Of a DNA stretch of 64,000 nt, positions 8,632-16,782 are shown one piece after another. Under the pieces are notes generated by a model. The model saw nothing but the letters and a program-made list of their open reading frames with translations. It was not told the DNA's origin and did not search any database. Numbering within the stretch: the first letter of the stretch is position 1; each line of letters opens with the position of its first letter. The position numbers and the translations under genes were made by a program. Source of the stretch: Amycolatopsis nivea (lineage in GTDB: Bacteria; Actinomycetota; Actinomycetes; Mycobacteriales; Pseudonocardiaceae); the NCBI RefSeq assembly GCF_004522235.1, contig NZ_SDLT01000025.1:62001-126000 (forward strand), read 5' to 3'.

Positions 8632-9818
8632 CCGGCCCGCTCGCCGGAGTCACGGTCCTGGACCTCTCGCGGGTCCTCGCCGCGCCGCTGGCCACCCAGA
8701 TCCTCGCCGAGCTCGGCGCGGCCGTGATCAAGGTCGAACGCCCTGGCACCGGCGACGAAACCCGCGGCTTCGAACCCCGGCTGCCGCACGGCGAGAGCGC
8801 GTACTTCTTCGCCTTCAACCGCGGCAAGCAATCGGTCACTGTGGACTTGAAGGACCCGCGCGGCCGCGACGTCGTCCGGAAGCTGGCCGCGCGTGCCGAC
8901 GTCGTCGTGGAGAACTTCCTGCCCGGCACGCTCGACCGGCTCGGCCTCGGCTACGCCGAACTGTCCGCGGCGAACCCGGGCCTCGTGCTGGTGTCCGCGA
9001 CCGGCTTCGGCCAGACCGGGCCGGACGCGCACCGCAAGGGCTACGACACGGTGTTCCAGGCACTGTCCGGCGTGATGGCGATGACCGGCGATCCCGCTGG
9101 TCCGCCCGCGAAAACCGGGGTGCCGGTGGCGGACCTGACGTCCGGGCTGTGGGTGGTGATCGCCGTGCTGACCGGGCTCGCCGGGCGTTCGTCCGACGGT
9201 CGCGGCCGGCACCTCGACGTCGCGATGATGGACGTCCAGCTCAGCCTGCACGCCCTGAACGCGGCGCGGCTGTTCGCGCTCGGCGAGGACCCGGTCCGCA
9301 CCGGGACCGAGCATCCTGGACGGGTGCCGTCGGCGGCGTTCCAGGCCGGGGACGGAGAATGGCTGCACATCAGCGGCAGCGACCAGCATTGGCAGCCGCT
9401 GTGCACCGTGCTCGGATTGTCCACTTTGGCCGCTGACCCTTCGCTGGCGCACAACGCGGGTCGCGTCGAACACCGCGCGCGCGTCATGAAGGCGCTGCGC
9501 GGCGCGATCGCCCAGCACGATCGAGACCAGCTGGTCAAAGAACTGCAGGCGGTCGAGGTCCCCGCTGGCGCGGTGCGTTCGGTCCGCGAGGCGCTGGCCG
9601 ATCCGCACGCCGTCGCGCGGGGCGTCGTCGGGGAGTTCACGCATCCCGTCGAAGGCTCGTTCCCAGCGCTGCGGACGCCGTTGCGCGAGACTTCCGGAGA
9701 CGCCCCGGCGCCGGGAACGCCTCCGGTGCTCGGCGCGGACACTGACGTCGTGCTGCGCGACCTGGCGGGACTGTCGGACGACGAGATCGAGGGCCTGCGG
9801 GCCGCGGGAGTGATCTGA
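8628..9818 (+). CDS. Class III (CaiB/BaiF) CoA-transferase
   Basis: This 396-residue family III CoA-transferase starts with the typical LAGVTVLDLSRVLAAPLATQ. KPVE-like ligand segments (IKVERPGTGDETR), AFNRGKQSVTVDLKDPRG and the catalytic-Asp region VPVADLTSGLW (about 165-175) are present. It would move CoA from a donor such as succinyl-CoA to a carboxylic acid. Members of this family act on 3-hydroxy-3-methylglutarate, itaconate or carnitine-like acids. Next to an HMGL-like lyase, a branched dicarboxylic acid is a reasonable but unproven guess. Its last base is the first base of the next gene. Confidence 0.9.
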   Translation: MTGPLAGVTVLDLSRVLAAPLATQILAELGAAVIKVERPGTGDETRGFEPRLPHGESAYFFAFNRGKQSVTVDLKDPRGRDVVRKLAARADVVVENFLPGTLDRLGLGYAELSAANPGLVLVSATGFGQTGPDAHRKGYDTVFQALSGVMAMTGDPAGPPAKTGVPVADLTSGLWVVIAVLTGLAGRSSDGRGRHLDVAMMDVQLSLHALNAARLFALGEDPVRTGTEHPGRVPSAAFQAGDGEWLHISGSDQHWQPLCTVLGLSTLAADPSLAHNAGRVEHRARVMKALRGAIAQHDRDQLVKELQAVEVPAGAVRSVREALADPHAVARGVVGEFTHPVEGSFPALRTPLRETSGDAPAPGTPPVLGADTDVVLRDLAGLSDDEIEGLRAAGVI

Positions 9819-10558
9819 TGAACGAACGCGTGACGCTGGATGTCACCGACGGAATCGCCCGCGTCGAACTGGCCCGCCCGTCGGCGCGCAATGCCGTGGA
9901 CCTCGCGATGTGCCACGCGCTGAAGGAAGCCTTCGACGCCGTTGACATCTCAGACGCCCGGGTTGTTCTGCTCAGCGGTGCCGGTCCGGTCTTCTGCGCC
10001 GGGGCGGACTTGAAGGAACGGACCGGCAAGGACGCCGCCTGGGTCCGCCGCCGCCGAGTCGCGTCCTTCGCGGCTTACGCGGCGATCGAGGCCTGCCGCT
10101 GTCCCGTTGTCGCGTTGGTGCACGGAACCGTCGTCGGTTCCGGCGGGGAAATCACCCTCGCCGCCGACTTCGCTCTCGCCGCCACGGGCACCGTTTTCCG
10201 GTTCCCTGAACCGCATTGGGGCACCGTCGGCGCGACCCAACGGCTTCAACGCGCCATCGGCAAACGGCGGGCCAAGGAACTGTTGTTCACCAACACGCCT
10301 TTGCCCGCCACAGAAGCCGCTGCGCTCGGCCTGGTCAACCGTGTCGTCCCCGACCTCGCTGCCGCCGGAACCGAGGTCGCCGCCGCCATCGCCGCCGCTC
10401 CGCCCGGCGCGATCGCCCTGACCAAACGGGCGGTGGACCTGGGTTCGGAAACCGACCTGGACCGCGGCATCCGGATCGAAATGTCCGCCATCGAACAGAA
10501 CCTCGCCGACGGCAGCTGGCGCGACGGCGTCGCCCGGTTCACTGGAGAGACCCGATGA
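9818..10558 (+). CDS. Enoyl-CoA hydratase/isomerase family protein 2
   Basis: A 246-residue crotonase-fold protein overlapping its neighbours on both sides (TGATG before, ATGA after). Motifs include GAGPVFCAGADLKE (about 53-66) and HGTVVGSGGEITLAADFALA. The catalytic-region segment FPEPHWGTVGATQRL resembles methylglutaconyl-CoA hydratase-like and related enzymes, which use Glu/His-rich segments here. It is clearly distinct from the first hydratase, so the two probably act at different steps. It fits a pathway ending in an HMG-CoA-like intermediate. Confidence 0.87.
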   Translation: MNERVTLDVTDGIARVELARPSARNAVDLAMCHALKEAFDAVDISDARVVLLSGAGPVFCAGADLKERTGKDAAWVRRRRVASFAAYAAIEACRCPVVALVHGTVVGSGGEITLAADFALAATGTVFRFPEPHWGTVGATQRLQRAIGKRRAKELLFTNTPLPATEAAALGLVNRVVPDLAAAGTEVAAAIAAAPPGAIALTKRAVDLGSETDLDRGIRIEMSAIEQNLADGSWRDGVARFTGETR

Positions 10559-12126
10559 CCGACCTGCGCACCGCCTGCCCCCTCACCGTCCAGGACGCCC
10601 TCGCCCGGGCCGCGCTCCTGGCCCCCGACGTCGAGGCCGTCGTCACTGCCGAGGCCCGGATCACCTACCGGGAACTGGCCACCGAGGTCGCCCGGGTGCG
10701 CGGTGCCTTGGCCGCCTCGGGAATTGGCCGAGGCTCCCGGGTCGGGCTCTGCCTGGGCAATACTCCCGAGTGGGTCACGCTGTTCCTAGCGTTGGGTTCT
10801 CTTGGCGCGCTAGTCGTCCCGGTGAACACGCGCTTCACCGCCGACGAAGTGCATTACACGCTTGCGCACTCCGGCGTCAGCACGCTGTTCGCCGCCGAGC
10901 GCGTCTTGAACGTCGACTTCCCCGCGCTGTTCTCCGACGCCGGTATTGAACCCGGCTGCGCCACTCTGCCGTCTTTGCAGCGGATCATCATCCTGGGCCA
11001 AGACAGCTGGACCGATTTCCTGGCCGCCGGTTCTCCCGCTGAACCCGTTGCCACGCCGGACGATCTCCTTCTCGTGCAATACACCTCCGGCACGACGTCG
11101 CGTCCCAAAGGCGTTCTCCTGACCCACCGCAGCATGTGCGCCGACGCTTTCTTTTCCGGCGCCCGCATGGGTTTGCGCCCCGGCGACCGGTTCCATTCCG
11201 CGCGCCCGTTCTTCCACGTCGCCGGAAGCACCCTGTCGGTGCTGGCTTCCCTGCAACACGCCACCACTTTGGTGACGATGCCGAAGTTCGAGCCAGCGGA
11301 AGCGTTGCGCTTGCTGGAAGCCGAGCGCTGCACGCACTTCTCCGGCAACGACACCATCGCCCTGCTCCTGCTCAACCACCCCGACCGCCCGCACCGCCGC
11401 CTCTCCCTGCGCGGTGCCTGGGTCGCCGCCTCCCCCACCGTCGTCCGTCGCGTCATCGACGAACTCGGCGCGCGCGAATGCGTTGCCGGGTACGGACTTT
11501 CCGAGGCATCTCCGAATGTCGCCCAATCCGCCTGGTGGGAACCGGAAGACGTCCGCGCCTCCGGAGCCATGGCCCCCGAACCAGGAGTGGAAATCCGCAT
11601 CCGGGCCTTGGACGACACCCGCGACTGCGCCCCCGGCGAACCCGGCTCGGTGCTGGTGCGGGGCTGGAACGTCATGCAAGGCTACCTGGACGACCCCGTG
11701 CGGACCGCCGAAACCATCGACGCCGAGGGTTGGCTGTCCACCGGAGACGTCGGTCTGCTCGACGACTCGGGCCGGTTCCATTTCACCGGCCGCACCAAGG
11801 AAATCATCCGAGTCGGCGGGGAGAATGTCGCGCCCGCCGATGTCGAGGACGTGCTGCACCGCCACCCCGCCGTGCGGCAAGCCGCCGTTGTCGGCGTCCC
11901 CGACGAGCGATTGATCGAAGTGCCCTTCGCTTTCGTTGTCCTGACTGCGCCGGGCGTTTCGGAGGACGACCTGCTCTTATGGGCGAAAGAACGTTTAGCA
12001 GGCTTCAAAGTCCCACGGCATCTGCGCATTGTGGACGGTTTCGAGGCGATCGGCATGACCGCCAGCGCCAAGGTGCAGAAGAACCAACTGGCTCGGTATG
12101 CCCGAGCCCTGCTGGAGAACTCATGA
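10555..12126 (+). CDS. AMP-forming acyl-CoA synthetase
   Basis: A 523-residue ANL-superfamily ligase. The true start is the ATG at 10555 overlapping the previous stop; a longer frame upstream is the shadow of the hydratase gene. Motifs: YTSGTTSRPKGVLLTH (P-loop), AGYGLSEASPN, STGDVGLLDDSGRFHFTGRTKEIIRVGGENV, and the C-terminal Lys region TASAKVQKNQLARY. It activates a carboxylic acid to its CoA thioester. With the CaiB-type transferase it gives this operon two ways to form CoA esters, possibly for two different acids. Confidence 0.9.
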   Translation: MTDLRTACPLTVQDALARAALLAPDVEAVVTAEARITYRELATEVARVRGALAASGIGRGSRVGLCLGNTPEWVTLFLALGSLGALVVPVNTRFTADEVHYTLAHSGVSTLFAAERVLNVDFPALFSDAGIEPGCATLPSLQRIIILGQDSWTDFLAAGSPAEPVATPDDLLLVQYTSGTTSRPKGVLLTHRSMCADAFFSGARMGLRPGDRFHSARPFFHVAGSTLSVLASLQHATTLVTMPKFEPAEALRLLEAERCTHFSGNDTIALLLLNHPDRPHRRLSLRGAWVAASPTVVRRVIDELGARECVAGYGLSEASPNVAQSAWWEPEDVRASGAMAPEPGVEIRIRALDDTRDCAPGEPGSVLVRGWNVMQGYLDDPVRTAETIDAEGWLSTGDVGLLDDSGRFHFTGRTKEIIRVGGENVAPADVEDVLHRHPAVRQAAVVGVPDERLIEVPFAFVVLTAPGVSEDDLLLWAKERLAGFKVPRHLRIVDGFEAIGMTASAKVQKNQLARYARALLENS

Positions 12127-13088
12127 CGCGGCTGCGTACTTCAGTCACCGATTTGCTGGGCCTGGACCTGCCCATCATCCAGGCCGGGATGTCGTGGGCC
12201 TCGTCGTCCTCCGCACTCCCCTTGGCGGTGTCGAACGCCGGAGGCCTGGGCGTCGTCGCCGCCGGTCCGATGCGCTTGCCCGATCTGGCGCGGGTACTGG
12301 ACGAAATGGCCGCCGGAACCGACCGTCCGTGGGCAGTGAACCTGCCGCTCTACCGGGCCGGTGCCGACGAGGTGATCGACCTCCTGCTCGCCCGCCGCCC
12401 TCCCGTGCTGATCGCCTCCCAGGGCGGCCCACGACGGTATTTGGACCGGTTCCACGCTGTCGGCACCCGGTGCCTGCACGTCGTCGCCGGTGTCTCGCAT
12501 GCTTTGAAGGCCGCTGCCACCGGTGCCGACGGCTTGGTGGTAGTCGGTGCCGAGGCGGGCGGACATCCGCCGCCGGGGATGGTCACGACGCAGGTTTTGG
12601 TGCGCGCTGTGGTCTCGGCCGTACCTTCGCTCCCCGTGATCGCCTCCGGCGGGGTCGCCGATGGCGCCGGTCTGGCCGCGATGCTGGCTTTGGGCGCCGG
12701 TGCGGCCCAGTTCGGGACCCGGTTCCTGGCGAGCTCCGAGGCTACTGTGCACCCTGCTTATCAGGAGGCCGTGGTGGCCGCCGGTGTCGATGACACGCGC
12801 ACGGTGGGTCATGGGCTCGGGGTGATTCGCGCACTGTCGAACGATTTCACCGCACGGATGGCTGAGCTGGAAGCTTCCGGTGCTGAGGAGTCATTGCGGC
12901 GCAAGGTTTTTCAGGCTTCGTCGTTGAAGGATGCTGCCCTGCACGGTGATGTCGCCACGGGGAAGGTGGAGGCCGGACAGTCGGCCGGGCTGATCACGGA
13001 AATCCTTCCGGCGGCCGAGATTGTCTCGCGGATCGCGGAGGAGTATGCGGCCGTAGTGCGCGGCCTGCCGAGACTCGCTGGTGCCTGA
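12123..13088 (+). CDS. Nitronate monooxygenase/2-nitropropane dioxygenase-like FMN protein
   Basis: A 321-residue TIM-barrel flavoprotein, last gene of the operon and overlapping the ligase stop by four bases. It has the NPD-family start DLPIIQAGMSWASSS, the phosphate-binding GAEAGGHPPPG segment, and IASGGVADGAGLAAMLALGAGAAQFGTRFLA. In many actinobacterial acyl-CoA gene clusters, such proteins act as FMN-dependent enoyl reductases or monooxygenases instead of true nitronate enzymes. The automatic name should be treated as a family label. Its role in the pathway is not visible from sequence. Confidence 0.82.
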   Translation: MTRLRTSVTDLLGLDLPIIQAGMSWASSSSALPLAVSNAGGLGVVAAGPMRLPDLARVLDEMAAGTDRPWAVNLPLYRAGADEVIDLLLARRPPVLIASQGGPRRYLDRFHAVGTRCLHVVAGVSHALKAAATGADGLVVVGAEAGGHPPPGMVTTQVLVRAVVSAVPSLPVIASGGVADGAGLAAMLALGAGAAQFGTRFLASSEATVHPAYQEAVVAAGVDDTRTVGHGLGVIRALSNDFTARMAELEASGAEESLRRKVFQASSLKDAALHGDVATGKVEAGQSAGLITEILPAAEIVSRIAEEYAAVVRGLPRLAGA

Positions 13089-13117
13089 CCGCCACCGGAT
13101 CTGGTGTCGTGAGGATG

Positions 13118-13999
13118 TCACCAGCTGTCCGGCTGCCGCCCGTCCACATCCGTCACCCCGTACTCCCGCGCCAGCTCCGCCGAACTCACCGACCGCTGAT
13201 TCCACCGTTCCCGCGCCGGATCCGCCGCCATCGCCGCCACCCCACGCCCCACATACCGCGGCGATTCCGACTCCGCGAACCCGGGAGGAGCCCCCGTCGC
13301 CAAAGCCGAGCGCCAGTTTTCCTCAGTGACCCCGTAAGCGTCGAGCATCATCTCCGACCGCAGCCACCCCGGCGTCACCGCGACAGCCGTCCCGCCGTAA
13401 GCGGCGAGTTCATGGCCCTGCGAGAACGCCAGCCGGTTCACCGAAGCCTTGGCCAGGTCGTAAAAAACCGAAATCCGATAGCGCGAAGCATTGTGCGCCG
13501 AAGTCCCGTCAGTCACCTCAACCACCAAGCCGCCCGGCTCGCGGATCACCAGCGGCAGCAGGAAATGCGACGTCACGAGATGCGTCTCGACGCCCAGCCG
13601 CAGAATCCGCAACCCCGCGTCGAGATCGTGTTCCCACACCGGCGTGTTCCAGTCCGCCGGGCCGCCTTTGAGCCGCTCCGCGCCCCAGATGTCGTTGACC
13701 AGCACGTGAAGCCGTCCGTATTCAGCACGGACGAAAGCGGCCAGCCGGCGGACGTCGTCGTGGTCCAGGTGATCGGCGACGAACGGAACGCCGACCCCGC
13801 CGAGCTGGGATACCAGTGAAGCGGTTTCCTCGACCGTCTCCGGCCGGGCGTAATCCGAGCGCCTCAGTTCGAGACGGCTGCTGCGTCCGGTGCAGATCAC
13901 GGTCGCTCCGGCCTCGCCGAGCTCGGCGGCGATGCCCCGCCCGGCACCGCGGGTCGCCCCCGCGACGAGGGCGACCCGGCCGTGCAGATCAGGCGGCAT
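13118..13999 (-). CDS. Short-chain dehydrogenase/reductase
   Basis: A 293-residue Rossmann-fold SDR with the cofactor loop GATRGAGRG (about 13-21) and active-site YDLAK (Tyr-x3-Lys, about 177-181), with TGRSSR after beta-2 suggesting NADP preference. It faces the catabolic operon tail-to-tail with a 29-base gap and lies 31 bases downstream of the acyl-CoA ligase gene, probably in the same minus-strand transcript. The long C-terminal extension after the active site (about 215-293) is typical of SDRs in the DHRS1-like subgroup. Substrate unknown. Confidence 0.87.
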   Translation of the reverse strand: MPPDLHGRVALVAGATRGAGRGIAAELGEAGATVICTGRSSRLELRRSDYARPETVEETASLVSQLGGVGVPFVADHLDHDDVRRLAAFVRAEYGRLHVLVNDIWGAERLKGGPADWNTPVWEHDLDAGLRILRLGVETHLVTSHFLLPLVIREPGGLVVEVTDGTSAHNASRYRISVFYDLAKASVNRLAFSQGHELAAYGGTAVAVTPGWLRSEMMLDAYGVTEENWRSALATGAPPGFAESESPRYVGRGVAAMAADPARERWNQRSVSSAELAREYGVTDVDGRQPDSW

Positions 14000-14030
14000 C
14001 GGGCCAGTGTGGCACCGGCCGCCGGAAAAC

Positions 14031-15659
14031 TCAGCTCGAAGCGGTGCTCAGCTCCCGGCCTCGCAAGGCGAAGCGCTGGATCTTGCCGCTCGGCGTCTTC
14101 GGCAGTTCCGCCACGAAGTGGATGCGCCGCGGATAAACATGCGCGGCCAGGCGGGTTTTGACCGTCTGCTTCAGCTCGTCGACCAGCTCGTCCGACGCCT
14201 CGGCACCGGGGTTCAGCACGACGTAAGCCACCACCAGTTCCCCGCGCAGCTCGTCCGGCGCGCCGATCACCGCGGCCTCCGCGACGGCCTCGTGTTGTGT
14301 CAGCGCGCTTTCCACCTCGAACGGGCCGATCCGGTAGCCCGCCATGAGAATCACGTCGTCGTCGCGGGAGCCGAAGGTGAGGTAGCCGTCGCGGTCGCGG
14401 GCAGCGATGTCGCCGGTGTAGTACCAGCGGCCGTCGGCGCTGAAGCGTTCCGCGGTCCGCTCGGGGGCGTCGTGGTAGCCGGAGAACGGCATCAGCGGGC
14501 TGGCGGACACGTCGATCGCGACGCGGCCGGTCTCGCCGACCTCCGCGATCTCGTCGCTGCCCGCCTTCAGGACCTCGACGGCGAACCCGGGCAGCGGCCG
14601 TCCCATCGAGCCGGTCTTGACCGGCGCGATCAGGTGCGGATGCCAGGCGTTGCCGACGACCATGCCGGTTTCGGTCTGGCCGTAGTGGTCGCGCACCGGG
14701 CAGCCGAGGACCTCCTCGGCCCAGGTCACGACGTCCGGCGTCAGCGGCTCCCCGGCCGACGAGCAGTGCCGCAGCCGCAGGCCGGCCGGCACCGGCAGGC
14801 CCGAGCTGCGCAGCGCGCGGTACACCGTCGGGCCGGCGGTGAAGTTGGTGACGCCGAAGCGCTCGAGCACCTGCCAGGTCAGTTCGGGGCTGAACCCGGC
14901 GTGCAGCAGGATGCTGCGCCGTCCGGTCGCGAGCGGGCCGAGCAACGCGAAGTACAGCCCGTACGCCCAGCCCGGGTCGGCGGCGTTCCAGAAGACGTCC
15001 TCGTCGGTCTGGTCGAGGCCGAACTCCTGGTAGGAGTGGATTCCGGCGAGCCCGCGCAGCGGCACCGGCACCGCCTTCGGGGTGCCGGTCGTGCCGGAGG
15101 TGAAGATCTCCACCAGCGTGCCGTCGCCGCCGACCGCGACCGGGTCGGGCAGCGGGTGCGGTTCGTCCAGCAGCGCCTCGAACGACAGATCGCCGCCGGA
15201 CGCTTCGCCGGTCGTCACGATGATCCGCGACGGGTCGGCGGGCAGGTCGTCGCTGGGGTCGAGTTTGGCGCGCTGACCTGCGTCGACCACGACGACGCGG
15301 GTCCCGTTGCCGACGATCCGCTGCGCGATCGCGGGCGGCGCGAACGCGGTGAACAGCGGCACGTGGACCGCGCCGAGCCGCCAGATCGCGAGCAGGGCGG
15401 TGACCAGTTCGGCGGACTTGCCCATGAGCGTCGCGACCCGGTCGCCGGGCCGCACGCCGTGCGCTGCCAGCGCGGCGGCGAACCGCGCGGAAGCGGCCTC
15501 GAGCTGGCCGTACGTGAGGTCGCGGCTGCTCAGGTCGGCCTCGACCAGGGTGAACGCGACGGCGTCGGCCGGATGCCGCCCGCACAGCAGGCGGGTCGCG
15601 TCCGCGTCCGGCGCGGCATAGGTCTGCAACAGGTCGAACATGGTGCGTTCAGGGCTCAC
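14031..15659 (-). CDS. Acyl-CoA/acetyl-CoA synthetase-like AMP ligase
   Basis: A 542-residue ANL ligase with FTSGTTGTPKAVPVP (P-loop), RDHYGQTETGMVVGNAW, the hinge region YLTFGSRDDDVILMAGYRIGPFEVE and the C-terminal catalytic-Lys segment TPSGKIQRFALR. The pattern and GYRIGPFEVES resemble medium-chain or acetate/propionate-type synthetases. It diverges from the GAF-LuxR gene across a 205-base region containing a perfect inverted repeat, so it is probably controlled by that regulator. The SDR follows downstream. Confidence 0.88.
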   Translation of the reverse strand: MSPERTMFDLLQTYAAPDADATRLLCGRHPADAVAFTLVEADLSSRDLTYGQLEAASARFAAALAAHGVRPGDRVATLMGKSAELVTALLAIWRLGAVHVPLFTAFAPPAIAQRIVGNGTRVVVVDAGQRAKLDPSDDLPADPSRIIVTTGEASGGDLSFEALLDEPHPLPDPVAVGGDGTLVEIFTSGTTGTPKAVPVPLRGLAGIHSYQEFGLDQTDEDVFWNAADPGWAYGLYFALLGPLATGRRSILLHAGFSPELTWQVLERFGVTNFTAGPTVYRALRSSGLPVPAGLRLRHCSSAGEPLTPDVVTWAEEVLGCPVRDHYGQTETGMVVGNAWHPHLIAPVKTGSMGRPLPGFAVEVLKAGSDEIAEVGETGRVAIDVSASPLMPFSGYHDAPERTAERFSADGRWYYTGDIAARDRDGYLTFGSRDDDVILMAGYRIGPFEVESALTQHEAVAEAAVIGAPDELRGELVVAYVVLNPGAEASDELVDELKQTVKTRLAAHVYPRRIHFVAELPKTPSGKIQRFALRGRELSTASS

Positions 15660-15720
15660 GGGGCTGCTCCACGGTCATCGTCGGCCGGTGTCGGCACATC
15701 GTCACCGCAGGTCAGCCAGC

Positions 15721-15746
15721 CGACCACCCCCGAACAGGGGTGGTCG
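15721..15746. promoter_or_regulatory. Perfect inverted repeat in a divergent promoter
   Basis: CGACCACCCC-CGAACA-GGGGTGGTCG has 10-base arms and a 6-base spacer. It lies 62 bases upstream of the acyl-CoA ligase start and about 120 bases before the GAF-LuxR gene. Its dyad symmetry and position suggest an operator for a dimeric regulator, plausibly the adjacent LuxR-type protein. A transcribed hairpin is the alternative. Confidence 0.6.
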
Positions 15747-15864
15747 CGCCAGTCGGCGCGGCCGGTGCTCTGACCAGGCGTTTCGACCGGTGGACGGCGA
15801 CAACGGCGGCGCCGCTGGGTAGAATCGCACCTCCTGCCGGAGCCTCCCGTGCCGCCGAAGTGGG

Positions 15865-16704
15865 GTGCCTGCCGTGACGAGTGCCGCCGAGACCACCGCC
15901 GAAGTGCGCCGCGCCCTGGCCCGGCTGCGCAGCGCGGCGGGGGTGCCGCTGTCGTTCGGCGGCGAGGTCGTGGACGGCAAACGGCTGCGGATGACCGAAC
16001 TGCTCGGCAACACCACCACGTCGCTGCTCGGCCTCGTCGTCGCGGAGGGCAAGGGCCTCGGCGGGCGCGCGATCGGCGTGCGGAAACCGGTGGTGCTGCC
16101 GGACTACTACACCAGCGACGCGATCAGCCACCACTTCGACCGGGCGGTGAAGGCCGAGGGCGTGCGCTCGGTGATGGCGGTGCCGGTGATCGTGCACCGG
16201 ACCGTCCGGGCGGTGCTCTACGGCGCGGTCCGCGAGCACGTCCGCTTCGGCGACCGGTCGGTCACCGCGATGGTCGAAGTGGCCCGTGACCTGGAGCAGG
16301 AGCTGGCGGTGCGCGCCGAAGTACGCCGGCGGCTGGAGCTGCTCGCCCCGGAACCGGAAGCCGCGCCGTCCGGGAAACCGGCCGAGCTGGAAGCGCTCCG
16401 GGAAAGCCACGCGGAGCTTCGCCGGATCGCCGCCGCGGTCGCCGACCCGGAACTGCGCGCCCGCATCGACGCGGTGTGCCAGTCCCTGACCGGCGACCCG
16501 GTCCGCGGGCCGTCCTTGTCGGCGCGCGAATTGGATGTCCTCGAAGGGGCCGCGGCGGGGCAGACGAACGCGGACATCGCGGCGGCACTCGGCTTGGGCC
16601 CGGAGACGGTGAAGAGCTACCTGCGCAACGCGATGCGGAAGCTGGACGCGAAGACCCGCCTCCAGGCCGTCAACGCCGCCCGCCGAGCCAATCTGCTGCC
16701 CTGA
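15865..16704 (+). CDS. GAF-domain LuxR-type (NarL/FixJ) transcriptional regulator
   Basis: A 279-residue regulator with an N-terminal GAF-like sensor (about 20-150, containing KGLGGRAIGVRKPVVLPDYY), a linker with a short helical segment, and a C-terminal LuxR helix-turn-helix (LSARELDVLEGAAAGQTNADIAAALGL, then ETVKSYLRNAMRKLDAKTR). Similar GAF-LuxR proteins sit beside acyl-CoA ligase or dioxygenase genes in actinomycetes. Two GTG starts are possible (15865 or 15874); the second has GGGGTG at a better distance. It probably controls the divergent ligase-SDR pair. Confidence 0.85.
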   Translation: MPAVTSAAETTAEVRRALARLRSAAGVPLSFGGEVVDGKRLRMTELLGNTTTSLLGLVVAEGKGLGGRAIGVRKPVVLPDYYTSDAISHHFDRAVKAEGVRSVMAVPVIVHRTVRAVLYGAVREHVRFGDRSVTAMVEVARDLEQELAVRAEVRRRLELLAPEPEAAPSGKPAELEALRESHAELRRIAAAVADPELRARIDAVCQSLTGDPVRGPSLSARELDVLEGAAAGQTNADIAAALGLGPETVKSYLRNAMRKLDAKTRLQAVNAARRANLLP

Positions 16705-16723
16705 CCTGCCCGGCCGCGCGAAA

Positions 16724-16768
16724 GGTCCGTGAAGGACTCCTTGGGGGAATCTGATTCCTTCACGGACC
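16724..16768. terminator. Convergent hairpin with GGAATCTGATTCC core, copy 2
   Basis: Arms GGTCCGTGAAGGA (16724-16736) and TCCTTCACGGACC (16756-16768) form a perfect 13-base stem, with the GGAATCTGATTCC palindrome at 16746-16758 partly inside it. It sits between the 3' ends of the LuxR gene and the DAHP synthase gene, the end of the siderophore operon. It could terminate both. It is related to the hairpin at 4918-4978. Confidence 0.75.
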
Positions 16769-16782
16769 GCCCTCCGCGGCGA

